The notes: generated by a model from the letters alone, not told the origin. DNA of 53,907 bases from an uncultured Rhodospirillales bacterium (GCA_903865895.1 CAIPLM010000020.1:1-53907), one strand, 5' to 3'. Positions 34,278 through 42,702 are shown, numbered from the stretch's first letter. Program-made: numbers and translations.

Positions 34278-34309
34278 ATGAACGGGAGTCGAGTCAGGAA
34301 ACGCGCCGC

Positions 34310-35425
34310 TCACCCCGGCTGAAAGCGGGCCGGGTCGGTCATGCGGGCGACGTCCGTAAGGTCCGTATCGAGCTTGCCGGCGATCAGCCCGGCAGCCAGG
34401 CGGCCGGCGGCGGGGGAGGTCTGGATGCCGTAGCCGCCCTGGCCGACGCACCAGAAAAACCCGTCGAGCGCCGGGTCAAACCCGATGGCCAGCCCGCGAT
34501 CCGGCGTGAAGGTCCGCAGCCCGGCCCAGCTGCGCTCGATGCGGCGCACCTCGATGGCCAGCGCCTGTTGCATGTTGTCGATGCCGATGGCGACGTCGAT
34601 CTCCTCGGGCTGCACGTCATGCGCGAAGGAGGGGGTTTCGTCGGCCGGGGAGACCATCAGCTTGGTGCGGGCCTCCGGCCGGCAATACCAGTTCTCCTCC
34701 ATGTCGTTGAGCATCGGCCAGTGCTCCACATCATAGGGTGCGGGGTCGATGATGCAGGCGGTGCGGCGCATCGGCGTGAGGCCGATGGGGCGGGCGCCGG
34801 CGAGTGCGGCAATCTCGTCGCCCCAGGCGCCGGCGGCGTTCACCACGACGGGGGCGCGGAATAGGGCGCCGCCGGTCACTTCCACCTCGTAGATGCCCGA
34901 TGTGCGGGCGATGCGGCCGGCCCGGCTGCGCAAAGCGAGCGTGCCGCCGCGGCGACGCAGCAGGCCGAGGAACCCCTGGTGGATGGCGGCGACATCGAGA
35001 TCATAGGCGTCGTCCTCATAGGCGGCGGCGACGGTGGCCTCCAGCCGCAGCGCCGGCACGATGGCGCGGGCCTCTGCCGGCGAGATCTCGCGCACGCCGA
35101 GCCCGGTGCGCAGCAGATCACGCAGGGCCGGCTCCTGCGGCGCGGAGGCCACGTACATCGCGCCGCGGCGGGCGAACAGCTGCGCCTCAGTGAAACCGGC
35201 GGGCGGGGTGGTGAGAAAATCGCGCGAGGCGCGGGTGAGCGCCTGGGCATCCGCCGGGCCGTAGTTCTGCAACCACACCGCGGCCGAGCGGCCGGTGGTG
35301 TGGTAGCCGGCCGCCTCCTCCGCCTCGATGAGCGCGACCCGGCGGCCATCGGCGATCTGGGAGGCAGTGGTGGCGCCGACGATGCCGGCGCCGATGACGA
35401 TGACGTCGAAGTTGTGCGTGTCCAT
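34310..35425 (-). CDS. FAD-dependent oxidoreductase of the DAO (glycine/D-amino-acid oxidase) family
   Basis: 371-residue flavoprotein. The N-terminal FAD motif is FDVIVIGAGIVGATTASQI with VALIEAEEAAGYHTTGRSAAVW, a pattern typical of DadA/GlpD/sarcosine-oxidase-like enzymes. NAAGAWGDEIAALAG and the C-terminal GQGGYGIQTSPAAGRLAAGLI are the family's second and third FAD contacts. It probably oxidises an amino acid or N-methylated amine. It is first in a set with a small gene and a gamma-glutamyltransferase homologue on the same strand. Confidence 0.92.
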   Translation of the reverse strand: MDTHNFDVIVIGAGIVGATTASQIADGRRVALIEAEEAAGYHTTGRSAAVWLQNYGPADAQALTRASRDFLTTPPAGFTEAQLFARRGAMYVASAPQEPALRDLLRTGLGVREISPAEARAIVPALRLEATVAAAYEDDAYDLDVAAIHQGFLGLLRRRGGTLALRSRAGRIARTSGIYEVEVTGGALFRAPVVVNAAGAWGDEIAALAGARPIGLTPMRRTACIIDPAPYDVEHWPMLNDMEENWYCRPEARTKLMVSPADETPSFAHDVQPEEIDVAIGIDNMQQALAIEVRRIERSWAGLRTFTPDRGLAIGFDPALDGFFWCVGQGGYGIQTSPAAGRLAAGLIAGKLDTDLTDVARMTDPARFQPG

Positions 35426-35544
35426 GCCCGGTTATCGCGCCTGTTTGTGGACGGTCGCAAGGCCAGGGGGGAAATCGCCGCTTGCTTATCCGGCGCGGCA
35501 CGCGCCTGAGTGGAGAGGCGCAGTCGCGCACGGGAAATACCATC

Positions 35545-35682
35545 ATGGGCAAGGGCAACAAGCAAACCGGCAGCCGCGAGGCCAAGAAGCCGAAGGCGGA
35601 CAAGAAGGTCATCGCACCCAGCGCCTCCTTCCTACGGCCGCAGGGCGACGGCAAGGCACCGCTGCCCAAGCCGACGAAGTAG
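35545..35682 (+). CDS. Small Lys-rich conserved hypothetical protein (45 residues)
   Basis: A very short basic protein beginning MGKGNKQTGSREAKKPKADK and ending LPKPTK. I recall similar tiny proteins starting MGKG(N/D)K...R(E)..KPK in many proteobacteria; no function is known to me. The start at 35545 is internal to a longer frame that lacks support. It is likely a free-standing cytosolic, disordered basic protein, perhaps nucleic-acid-binding (speculative). Confidence 0.7.
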   Translation: MGKGNKQTGSREAKKPKADKKVIAPSASFLRPQGDGKAPLPKPTK

Positions 35683-35828
35683 TCCCCTCGCTCGGGGGAA
35701 GGCTTGCTTTCCACGACGGCACATCCGTGTCGGGCCTGCAGGCCATCGGCCGGCAGAGGCCGATGAACCCCTGCGCTTGGTGCCCGGGGAAACACGGGTC
35801 TAGGATCGCGCGCAGGGAGGACCGTCCA

Positions 35829-36575
35829 ATGCCATTCTTCGACCGCGGAAACATCCGGATCCACTACCAGGAGGCCGGCTCGGGCTTCCCGCTCCTGCTC
35901 ATCCCCGGCGGCGGCCTGAATTCGACGATGCCCTACGTCGGCGAAAAAGCGCCCTTCAACGCCATGGAGATTTTCCAGCGTGACTACCGCTGCATCACCA
36001 TGGATTTGCGCAACGCCAATGAAGGGCAGTCGAGCGGCCCGCTGGAGCCCGATCGGCCCTGGGATTCCTACACCGATGACCATCTGGCCCTGCTCGACCA
36101 TCTCGGGGTGAAGCAGTTCATGGTGCTCGGTTTCTGCATCGGCGGCCCCTTCATCTGGAACCTGATCCGCCGCGCGCCAGAGCGCGTGGTGGCCGGCGTG
36201 ATCACCCAACCCAGCGGCTCCCGCCCGGAGATGCGAGACCTGTTCTTCAACAACAACATGGCCGGCTGGGGCCCCGCCCTCTGCGCGCGCCGGCCTGACA
36301 TCACCATGGCGGAGGTGGAGGCCTTCCTCACCCGCATGTACCGCACCAATCCGGATTTCGTCTTCACCGTCACCCGCGATTTCGTGCGCGCCTGCCAGAC
36401 CCCGGTGATGATCCTGCCCGACGACGTGCCGGCCCACCCCTACGCGGTCGCCATGGAGAGCGCCCGGCTGGCGCCCAATGCGCAGGTGAGCCTCTACCCC
36501 TGGAAGGACCCGCCCGAGCTGATCCCGCTCGCGGTGCGCCATATCCAGACTTTTTTGCGGGCAAATTGCCCCTAA
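35829..36575 (+). CDS. Alpha/beta hydrolase with Cys at the nucleophile position
   Basis: 248-residue hydrolase-fold protein. The oxyanion-hole region is LLLIPGGGLNSTMPY. The nucleophile elbow reads LGFCIGGPF, so Cys103 replaces the usual Ser, as in dienelactone hydrolase. A probable acid Asp is in MILPDDVPAHP and the His near LIPLAVRHIQTF. The start at 35829 follows GGGAGG; the longer upstream frame is unsupported. The gene is monocistronic. A C-terminal fragment of another alpha/beta hydrolase lies at 44487-44822 but is not a direct copy. The substrate is unknown. Confidence 0.85.
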   Translation: MPFFDRGNIRIHYQEAGSGFPLLLIPGGGLNSTMPYVGEKAPFNAMEIFQRDYRCITMDLRNANEGQSSGPLEPDRPWDSYTDDHLALLDHLGVKQFMVLGFCIGGPFIWNLIRRAPERVVAGVITQPSGSRPEMRDLFFNNNMAGWGPALCARRPDITMAEVEAFLTRMYRTNPDFVFTVTRDFVRACQTPVMILPDDVPAHPYAVAMESARLAPNAQVSLYPWKDPPELIPLAVRHIQTFLRANCP

Positions 36576-36644
36576 GCACGGCCGGAAAACATGCGAGTCG
36601 GATAAAATAACGTTATCGAAACAATATAGCCGTACCACGTCCGC

Positions 36645-37295
36645 TCAGTCCCGCGGCAGTTTTTTCGGCAACAGCTTCATCGGCTTCCCCTCGAGATTGG
36701 GATACCAAAGAATCGCCTCTCGCTCCTTCCGCGTGAGACGACGTCGCCTTCCCCCCTCGCCCCCAACGGGGGAGAGGGCCGGTGTGAGGGGGGGAGCCAC
36801 CGGCCTAACCCGCCGCCGCACCAGCTTCGCCACACATGGCGCATCAATCCCCAGCACATGGCACATCGGCCGCAACACACGCTGTGCCTGCGGACACCCA
36901 GCAATGAGCGCCGAGACCTCCGTCCGATTGAGATGATGCCCGATCATCGCGGCCGCCATCCGCACATCCTCGCCCAACCGCGCCACCCAGGCGAATTCCA
37001 TCGGCAGCCGCACCCGCGGCGTCGCGCGCGCCTGGCGCACTTCCCCGGCCCGCGAGGCCCGCACCCGGAACACCTCCCCCGCCGCCGCCCGCGCCAACAC
37101 GCGCAGAAATCGCTGCGTCGCCCGGTTCAGGTAATGATGCATCTCGACGGCGAAGCGCTGGTGCCGATGCCCCACCAGCCGCCACCCCATCAGCCGCAGC
37201 AGCTTGGCCATGAACCACAGCACCGCCGCCGCCATATCGACGGGGAGGCCCGGCGAAGTGCCGGAAGGCGCGGCGGTGGGGACGACATGACTCAT
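36645..37295 (-). CDS. Hypothetical protein (Acetobacteraceae-type) with an in-frame palindromic repeat
   Basis: 216 residues, no recognised domain. The N-terminal part has a short hydrophobic stretch (MAAAVLWFMAKLLRLMGWRL). The central basic/apolar region has RVRLPMEFAWVARLGEDV and AAAMIGHHLNRTEVSALIAG, followed by QRVLRPMCHVLGIDAPCVAK, resembling hypothetical proteins I associate with this family of bacteria. Residues from APPLTPALSPVGGEGG onward are encoded by a palindromic intergenic-type repeat inserted in frame, which separates the body from the basic tail. The start lacks a clear ribosome binding site. Function unknown. Confidence 0.6.
   Translation of the reverse strand: MSHVVPTAAPSGTSPGLPVDMAAAVLWFMAKLLRLMGWRLVGHRHQRFAVEMHHYLNRATQRFLRVLARAAAGEVFRVRASRAGEVRQARATPRVRLPMEFAWVARLGEDVRMAAAMIGHHLNRTEVSALIAGCPQAQRVLRPMCHVLGIDAPCVAKLVRRRVRPVAPPLTPALSPVGGEGGRRRRLTRKEREAILWYPNLEGKPMKLLPKKLPRD
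36748..36800. repeat. GC-rich palindromic repeat inside the hypothetical gene
   Basis: The minus strand reads CCCTCACACCGGCCCTCTCC then CCCGTTGGGGGCGAGGG, an inverted repeat of the common bacterial intergenic type whose translation gives PLTPALSPVGGEGG. Here it is read in frame by the gene at 36645-37295. Confidence 0.7.
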
Positions 37296-37373
37296 GTCGT
37301 CATTAATAACGAAGGAGTTTTATCCCGTCAAGGAAAAATATCAAAAATCCGTATCCCGCCAACCCCGCAGGGC

Positions 37374-37574
37374 TCACGCCGCACTGCGCGGCAAATATCC
37401 GTTGCGCGCCATCGTCGCGCTCACCACGCGGCGCACATCGGCCAGGCTCGGCCAATCCGTCGCATCAAGATCAGCCAGCCGCGGATCGATCGCCACAAAC
37501 CGGAACCGCTCGGCACAGGTGATCGCAACGCCCGCGAAAATGCCGGAAACCTCGATCACCCAGGACTGGAACAT
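37374..37574 (-). CDS. Small conserved hypothetical protein
   Basis: 66 residues: MFQSWVIEVSGIFAGVAITC, then RFRFVAIDPRLADLDATDWP, SLADVRRVV and a short tail. The start at 37574 is preceded by AAGGAG at seven bases, which decides it over the longer frame. I recall similar 60-70 residue proteins with the F(R)FVA(I/V)DPR.(A/E)DLDA pattern in related bacteria, with no known role. It lies downstream of nothing on its strand within 300 bases, so it has its own promoter. Confidence 0.75.
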   Translation of the reverse strand: MFQSWVIEVSGIFAGVAITCAERFRFVAIDPRLADLDATDWPSLADVRRVVSATMARNGYLPRSAA

Positions 37575-37888
37575 CGCAAAACTCCTTGCTGAAGCAACCA
37601 GGTTTGCCGAACCACCGCGCCGCTGCAACGCCTATTCAACGCCTGCCGGAAGTTTGAACACCCATGCTCCCCGCAAGCGGCGCCGTGGTCGATCATGCTC
37701 TCCGGCGCCGCGGGGGCGACATGTTTATCCCGCCCGATGCGCGGCCAGGTGCGGCCCATAGGAGGTAGCGCGGAGCCCCGGCGTGCGCACGACGTGCCCG
37801 CGGCCGGCCGTTGCGATTGCAATTTCGCGGCACACACGGAAAATGCGACCTTGGCACGCAACCTGGACCCGGAAGGACGACAGGTGAC
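37575..37888. other. Intergenic stretch without a supported gene
   Basis: 314 bases between the divergent 66-residue gene and the FAD monooxygenase gene. Short open frames here have no ribosome binding sites or recognisable content. Promoters of both genes should be here; I see no distinct motif. Confidence 0.4.
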
Positions 37889-39091
37889 ATGAGTGAGTAC
37901 GATCTCGCCATTATCGGCGGCGGCCTGGGAGGCGCCTCACTCGGGCTCGCCATGGCGCGCGCGGGCGCCAAGGTGGTGATCATCGAGCGCGAGCCGGAGT
38001 TCCGCGATCGCGTCCGTGGCGAGGGCGTATTCCCCTGGGGCTGCGTGGAGGCCAAGGCGCTCGGCATTTACGATGCGGTGCTGGCGGCCTGCGGCCACGA
38101 GGTGCGCTACTGGACTGTCTATCCCGATCCGCAGACTGGCGTGACCCGCGATTTTAGGGTCTCCACCCCCTCCGGCCTGGGCATGCTGAATTTCCACCAC
38201 GAGCGCATGCAGCAGGCGGTGGCCGCGCTGGCCGAGGCCGCCGGCGCCCGCTTCCTGCGGCCGGCCGAGGCGATCGGCATCCGAACCGGCGCGGCGCCCG
38301 AGGTCATGATCCGCACCGCGCGCGGCGAGGAACGGCTGACCGCCCGCCTGGTGGTGGGAGCGGACGGCCGTGCCTTGCGGGTGCGCGGCTTCGCGGGGTT
38401 CACCGCGCAGCGCGAACCCGATTGCCTGGTGGTGGCGAGCACGCTGTACGAGAACGTCGGATTGCCCGACGATTCCGTGCACGCCGCCGCCAATATGGGG
38501 CTTGGGCAGGCGATACTGGTGTATCCGCTGGGCGGCGGCACCTTCCGCACCTATCTGATCCATCGCAGCAACGCCCAGGCACATAAATTCAGCGGCCGGC
38601 GCGATGCAGCTTCGTTCATGGCCGCCTGCCGCGACACCGGCGGCCCCGCGGGCTGGCTCGACGATGCACGGCAGGCCGGGCTGCTCGCCTCCTTCGAGGC
38701 CGCTTCAAGCTGGGTGGACCATCCCGCGCGGGATGGCGTGGTGCTGATCGGCGATGCGGCGGGGGCGAGTGACCCGGCCTATGGCTGTGGCCTGTCGCTG
38801 ACGCTGCGCGACGCGCGGGTGCTGCGCGACCATCTCTGCGCCGAGCCTGACTGGCGCCGCGCCGCGGAACTCTACGCCGCCGAGCATGACCGCTATTTCC
38901 AGGCGATGAAACGCATCACGGATTGGCGCACCGAGATGAACTACGCCACCGGCCCCGCAGCCGACGCGCGCCGCGCCCGCGCCCGCCCGCTGCTGCGCGA
39001 GGACCCGACCCGCGCCCCGGACCTGCACGGCCTGGGTCCCGAAGCCCCGAGCGACGCTGCCGCCTATCGCCGCTATGTCGGAGAGGCCTGA
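37889..39091 (+). CDS. FAD-dependent monooxygenase (PHBH/UbiH-like)
   Basis: 400-residue flavoprotein hydroxylase of the p-hydroxybenzoate-hydroxylase fold. It has YDLAIIGGGLGGASLGLAMARAGAKVVIIERE (GxGxxG), RLVVGADGRALRVR as the middle DG motif and VVLIGDAAGASDPAYGCGLSLTLRDARVL as the GD motif with the conserved proline region. The start at 37889 follows an AGG-containing leader. It would insert oxygen into, or oxidise, an unknown aromatic or isoprenoid substrate. It converges on a lipoprotein gene across a hairpin. Confidence 0.9.
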   Translation: MSEYDLAIIGGGLGGASLGLAMARAGAKVVIIEREPEFRDRVRGEGVFPWGCVEAKALGIYDAVLAACGHEVRYWTVYPDPQTGVTRDFRVSTPSGLGMLNFHHERMQQAVAALAEAAGARFLRPAEAIGIRTGAAPEVMIRTARGEERLTARLVVGADGRALRVRGFAGFTAQREPDCLVVASTLYENVGLPDDSVHAAANMGLGQAILVYPLGGGTFRTYLIHRSNAQAHKFSGRRDAASFMAACRDTGGPAGWLDDARQAGLLASFEAASSWVDHPARDGVVLIGDAAGASDPAYGCGLSLTLRDARVLRDHLCAEPDWRRAAELYAAEHDRYFQAMKRITDWRTEMNYATGPAADARRARARPLLREDPTRAPDLHGLGPEAPSDAAAYRRYVGEA

Positions 39092-39143
39092 CCGCGGCGA
39101 AGGCGATGGCGCACCGCGCTTCCGTGCTGCACTGAATAGACAC

Positions 39144-39167
39144 GGGGCCGGCAAGCATACCGGCCCC
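39144..39167. terminator. Hairpin between convergent monooxygenase and lipoprotein genes
   Basis: GGGGCCGG-N8-CCGGCCCC, a perfect 8-bp GC stem 53 bases after the monooxygenase stop and 20 bases beyond the lipoprotein stop. It is well placed to end transcription from both sides. There is no T-tract. Confidence 0.6.
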
Positions 39168-39186
39168 AGTCACCGTCGAGCCGTTG

Positions 39187-39438
39187 CTAGATGATAATCT
39201 TCATCGCCATGTCCGCATGCATCATGCACTCGGCCTCCTTCTTCTGCATCATCATCTGCTTGGCCATCTCCATCTCCTTCATGGCCATCGCCTTCTTGGC
39301 GGCGTCGCTCGATTTCATGATCGCGGCATCCGCCATCTTCATCGAGGACTCGCAAGACTTGTCAGCCATCATCGGCTGCTGGGCACAGCCAGCCAGCAGC
39401 GGCAGGGCAAACAGCCCCGCCAGCACAGCGAATTTCAT
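39187..39438 (-). CDS. Small methionine-rich lipoprotein
   Basis: 83 residues. MKFAVLAGLFALPLLAGC is a lipoprotein signal with lipobox LAGC (Cys18). The mature part is a single amphipathic helical region with Met, Lys, Ala and Glu, in phrases such as SSMKMADAAIMKSSDAAKKA, MAMKEMEMAKQMMMQKKEAE and CMMHADMAMK. I count 17 Met in the full protein (about 20%). The start at 39438 follows AAAGGAGA by six bases, which rules out the longer frame. Met-rich periplasmic proteins often bind Cu(I) or Ag(I) or act as oxidant sinks; that role is inference here. Confidence 0.8.
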   Translation of the reverse strand: MKFAVLAGLFALPLLAGCAQQPMMADKSCESSMKMADAAIMKSSDAAKKAMAMKEMEMAKQMMMQKKEAECMMHADMAMKIII

Positions 39439-39562
39439 GGATCGTCTCCTTTGGAATGAACGCCTGCGCCGGATGTTCGGCACATCGGGAAGACGATTGG
39501 GGCGGATTGGCGTTACGCTGGGGGATGCTATTTCGGCGCGAATGGGCGGCGTATGACGTCGC

Positions 39563-39850
39563 TCACGGTAAGTGCCGCTCAATGTCCATCGCGACATGAA
39601 GCACGCGAGCGACGGTGACGCGATTGGCCAGCGTGTCGATCTGCAGGATCAGGTAATGCGACCTGACGCGGAAGATGCGCAACGCACCCTTGAGCGGGCG
39701 GGCGCGGTCCGGATCGGCGCCGATTTGCTTTGCCGCCGCCGCGACATCCTCGAGGTAGTGCTCCGCAACCGCGTCACCCCAGCGCGCAACGGAGGTGCGC
39801 CGCAGCGCACGCAGTTCGGCGATGGCGAGGTTGGACCAGACAAGCCTCAC
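39563..39850 (-). CDS. ParE/RelE-superfamily toxin
   Basis: 95 residues. Features typical of ParE-like toxins are VWSNLAIAELRALRRTSVAR, HYLEDVAAAAKQIGADPDRA and the C-terminal strand FRVRSHYLILQIDTLANRVTV ending VARVLHVAMDIERHL. In known systems the toxin poisons gyrase (ParE) or cleaves mRNA (RelE); the target here is unknown. Its start overlaps the antitoxin stop by four bases (ATGA), the usual coupled arrangement. Confidence 0.88.
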   Translation of the reverse strand: MRLVWSNLAIAELRALRRTSVARWGDAVAEHYLEDVAAAAKQIGADPDRARPLKGALRIFRVRSHYLILQIDTLANRVTVARVLHVAMDIERHLP

Positions 39851-40095
39851 CGGCCCGCCGGGGCCTCCGCAAGAAAAGCGTCGATATCGAACGCCTCATC
39901 GATGCCGCTTTGCATGCCTTCTTCACCAAGCGCGGCGAGCCGATCGACAATGCGCGCGTCCTCGGCCAGGCGTCGTAGGCCGGCACGGCAGGCCTCCGAG
40001 AGCGTCTCGAAACGCCCCTCAGCGACAAGTTGCAGGCCAATATCTTTGGCCGACCCGAGACTCACACTCGCCAGACCATCACGCGGTGCCACCAT
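39847..40095 (-). CDS. ParD-like antitoxin
   Basis: 82 residues, starting MVAPRDGLASVSLGSAKDIG. A ribbon-helix-helix-like N-terminus (ASVSLG...LVAEGRFETLSEACRAGLRRL) is followed by an acidic C-terminal toxin-binding tail (DEAFDIDAFLAEAP). The start at 40095 follows AAGGAGG by six bases. It should bind the toxin and repress the operon through the palindrome just upstream. Confidence 0.87.
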   Translation of the reverse strand: MVAPRDGLASVSLGSAKDIGLQLVAEGRFETLSEACRAGLRRLAEDARIVDRLAALGEEGMQSGIDEAFDIDAFLAEAPAGR

Positions 40096-40111
40096 CGGTG
40101 CCTCCTTTTGG

Positions 40112-40130
40112 TGTGCTACAGTGTAGCACA
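40112..40130. promoter_or_regulatory. Perfect operator palindrome of the ParDE-like operon
   Basis: TGTGCTACA-G-TGTAGCACA, two perfect 9-base arms around one base, lies 16 bases upstream of the antitoxin start. It is the expected autoregulatory operator for a ribbon-helix-helix antitoxin. Confidence 0.8.
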
Positions 40131-40179
40131 ATAGGGGCAGGGTGGTGCAACGGCTGCAAACGAGTTGTCCGCGCCGGGC

Positions 40180-42702
40180 CTATTTGGCGGCGATCGCCAT
40201 ATCGGCGTGGCCCGGCAGCCCCTGCCACGCCGAACCCCCGCCGGCTTCGGCATGCAGCGGCACCAGCACGGTGAAGCGCGCCCCGCCGGGGATGTTCTCC
40301 CCCTGGATATCGCCGTGCATCCAATGCATCAGGCGCAGGCAGATCGATAGACCGATGCCGGTTCCGTGCCCCGATGTCTTGGTGGTGACAAAGGGTGCGA
40401 ACATGCGCTTCATCACCTCGGGATCGATGCCGCCCGCCTGATCGGTAACCGTGATCCGCACCATGCCCTCCGCCGCCTCCGCCGCCACCGAGATGGCGCG
40501 ATCGGCCAGATCCTGCCGGCTGGCATAGGCGTCCACGGCATTGCCGATGAGATTGACCATCACCTGCCCGAGCGCCCCGGCATCGCCCAGGACTTCGAGC
40601 GTGCACGGGGATTGGCGTACCTCCACCCCCGCCTTCCGCAACTTGGCAGCGAGAAGTTCGGTGGCATCCGCGAGGACGTCGCTCACCATGAACGGCGCCA
40701 GCGCCAGTTTCTCATTGCGCGAGAACCGGCGCACCCGGTCGATCACATCGGCCGTCCGAATGACGAGATCGGCGATGGCCTTGATGCGCGAGACCACTTT
40801 CGCCGCCGCTTTGGGGTTGGTTTGCATGCCATCGGGCATGGTGGCTTCCAGCATCGCGGCCTGCAGGGAAATCGCGGCCAGCGGCTGGTTCATCTCGTGG
40901 CCCATCCCTGCCGCCGCTTCGCCAAGGAAAGCCAGCTTTGCCGCCCTTTGCACTTCCTGCTCAAGCGCGGCCTCGCGGGTGATGTCCCAGGCGAAGCCGG
41001 TCACCAGGCCACTGGTCGCATCGAGCGGGGTGAAGACATCCTGCGTGCGCATCCGATTCATCGTGCCGTCCGGTTTCATCACCTCGCACTCATCCTGGCC
41101 GCTCCCATTGGCGATCAGGCGTTGCAGGTATTTGAACCGTGCTGCTTGGGCTTCCGCCGATTGCGTACTCCACAACGGGGTGTTGCTGCCGAGGTATCGT
41201 TCGGCCGGAATGCCGGTATGCCGCTCGATCTGCTTGGAAACATACAGCACCGTGCGCTCCACGCCTCCATCCGCGGTGCGGCGCAGATGGACCTCGTAAA
41301 ACAGGCATTGCGCGGTATCCACGACGAGTTCGAGCCGCTGATGGGTTTTCGCAGCCTCCGCCGCAAGGCGCTTGGCCTCGGTGATATCGGTGTAGGTGAC
41401 AATGTACAGTCGGTCCTCGCCATCAAAGGGCGTGGTCGGCCGATGCCCGCTGACTTCCAGCCAAAGCTCGCCGCCATCGGCGCTGCGGTACAGAATATCC
41501 TCGGACACCTCCCGGCCATCCTCCAGGCAGCGCGCCAGATGGGCGGCGAATATAGCCTTCCCCTCGGCATCGCAGGGCCATGCCTCGGCCGGCACCATCA
41601 GGCGGTCGGGAGCCATCCCGAACAGCGCTCGGCTGGCGCCGGACACAAACTCCGCCACCGCCGCGCCGCTCGGCGCGATGCGCCACAGCACAACCATGCT
41701 CGCGACACTATCGCCGATCATGGTCAGCCGGGCCAACGCGGCGGCGTCGCGCTGCTGTGCCGCCGCGATGGTGGCGGCATGCGCGCGGAACCGGGTCAAC
41801 GCCGCCACGCCGAGCAATAGCAGCGTCGCGATCAGGATCAACGGCTGCACCCGTAGATTATCGGCGATCCGCTTCTGCGCCACCCAGGCGTCCACCGTGC
41901 CGGAGGAGACCCGCGCCTCGACGACGAGCCCAAGCCGCGCCGTCGGGCGCTGCTCGGTGATCGGGGTACCCAACTCGCTACCGATCGCAGGGCGGGCCAG
42001 GCTGGGGAAGGTTTCGCTATCCAAAATCACTGCGTTACTTTCCGCGCGGCGCAGCGACCACGCGATACCGCCGCCAAACCGCGCGGCTTCACGGACCAGA
42101 ACGGAGGGGCGAATTGAGACGATGCTGACGCCGAGCGTCTCACCGGCCGGGCCGGCGATGCGGCGGGTGAATTGCAGGCTCAGCCGCCCGGAGATGCGGC
42201 CCCGCACGATATCGCCCAAGTATTCCGCCTTGTCCTCCACGAGAATGGCGCGAATATGCCTGCGGTCCGAGAGATCGACGCGAGTTGCCGGTGTGCCTCC
42301 GTTGGTTGACCAGACCACCTCGGAGCCGGTGCCGGTGAAGGAGACCAGTTCGATATCGGAGTCATCGCGGGCGAGGTTGTTGAGCAATCGCGTCTGCGCG
42401 TGCTCGGCCGTCTCATTTGGTCCTTGGAGAAAGCCGACCAGGGCGATCATGCTGGCGAGATCGTGCAGCGCGTCGGCGCGTAGCAAGCGGGAATCGAGAT
42501 AGGCCTCGATTTCGGCGGCGGCATTGGCGGTGGAGAGCCTGGCACGGTCCGTCATGCGAGCCCGCGCCTGATCGTGCAGCGCGATATCGGCCAGAACGGC
42601 GAATACGCACCCGAGCGCGACGATCAACAGGCACAGCCGCGATCTGAGCGCGCGCATCACAACGCGGTGTGAGCTCCCCACCGCCGGCGCGTGCTGGGTC
42701 AT
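40180..42702 (-). CDS. Membrane PAS-domain histidine kinase
   Basis: 840-residue sensor. A transmembrane helix (about 23-41) and a second one (about 287-302) flank a periplasmic sensor domain with Cache-like traits (YLDSRLLRADALHDLASMI, DLSDRRHIRAIL). Two PAS/PAC regions (about 325-445 and 455-577) end in YTDITEAKRL and WDITREAALE. The H-box is GMGHEMNQPLAAISLQ (H602), the N-box MVNLIGNAVDAY, and the G-boxes DQAGGIDPEV and GTGIGLSICL. It overlaps the response regulator gene by ATGA, so the two are coupled. The signal is unknown. Confidence 0.93.
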   Translation of the reverse strand: MTQHAPAVGSSHRVVMRALRSRLCLLIVALGCVFAVLADIALHDQARARMTDRARLSTANAAAEIEAYLDSRLLRADALHDLASMIALVGFLQGPNETAEHAQTRLLNNLARDDSDIELVSFTGTGSEVVWSTNGGTPATRVDLSDRRHIRAILVEDKAEYLGDIVRGRISGRLSLQFTRRIAGPAGETLGVSIVSIRPSVLVREAARFGGGIAWSLRRAESNAVILDSETFPSLARPAIGSELGTPITEQRPTARLGLVVEARVSSGTVDAWVAQKRIADNLRVQPLILIATLLLLGVAALTRFRAHAATIAAAQQRDAAALARLTMIGDSVASMVVLWRIAPSGAAVAEFVSGASRALFGMAPDRLMVPAEAWPCDAEGKAIFAAHLARCLEDGREVSEDILYRSADGGELWLEVSGHRPTTPFDGEDRLYIVTYTDITEAKRLAAEAAKTHQRLELVVDTAQCLFYEVHLRRTADGGVERTVLYVSKQIERHTGIPAERYLGSNTPLWSTQSAEAQAARFKYLQRLIANGSGQDECEVMKPDGTMNRMRTQDVFTPLDATSGLVTGFAWDITREAALEQEVQRAAKLAFLGEAAAGMGHEMNQPLAAISLQAAMLEATMPDGMQTNPKAAAKVVSRIKAIADLVIRTADVIDRVRRFSRNEKLALAPFMVSDVLADATELLAAKLRKAGVEVRQSPCTLEVLGDAGALGQVMVNLIGNAVDAYASRQDLADRAISVAAEAAEGMVRITVTDQAGGIDPEVMKRMFAPFVTTKTSGHGTGIGLSICLRLMHWMHGDIQGENIPGGARFTVLVPLHAEAGGGSAWQGLPGHADMAIAAK

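Noticed and set aside
35328-36575. 415-codon reading of the alpha/beta hydrolase from an upstream start
   Set aside because: The first 167 codons overlap the 45-residue gene and the antisense of the oxidase; the ATG at 35829 has GGGAGG and family homology begins there.
37693-37892. Short open frames in the 37575-37888 gap
   Set aside because: No ribosome binding site, no recognisable residues and GC-skewed composition typical of chance frames.
40112-40130. Palindrome as an intrinsic terminator of the kinase region
   Set aside because: It lies directly upstream of the antitoxin start, has no T-run, and fits an operator better.
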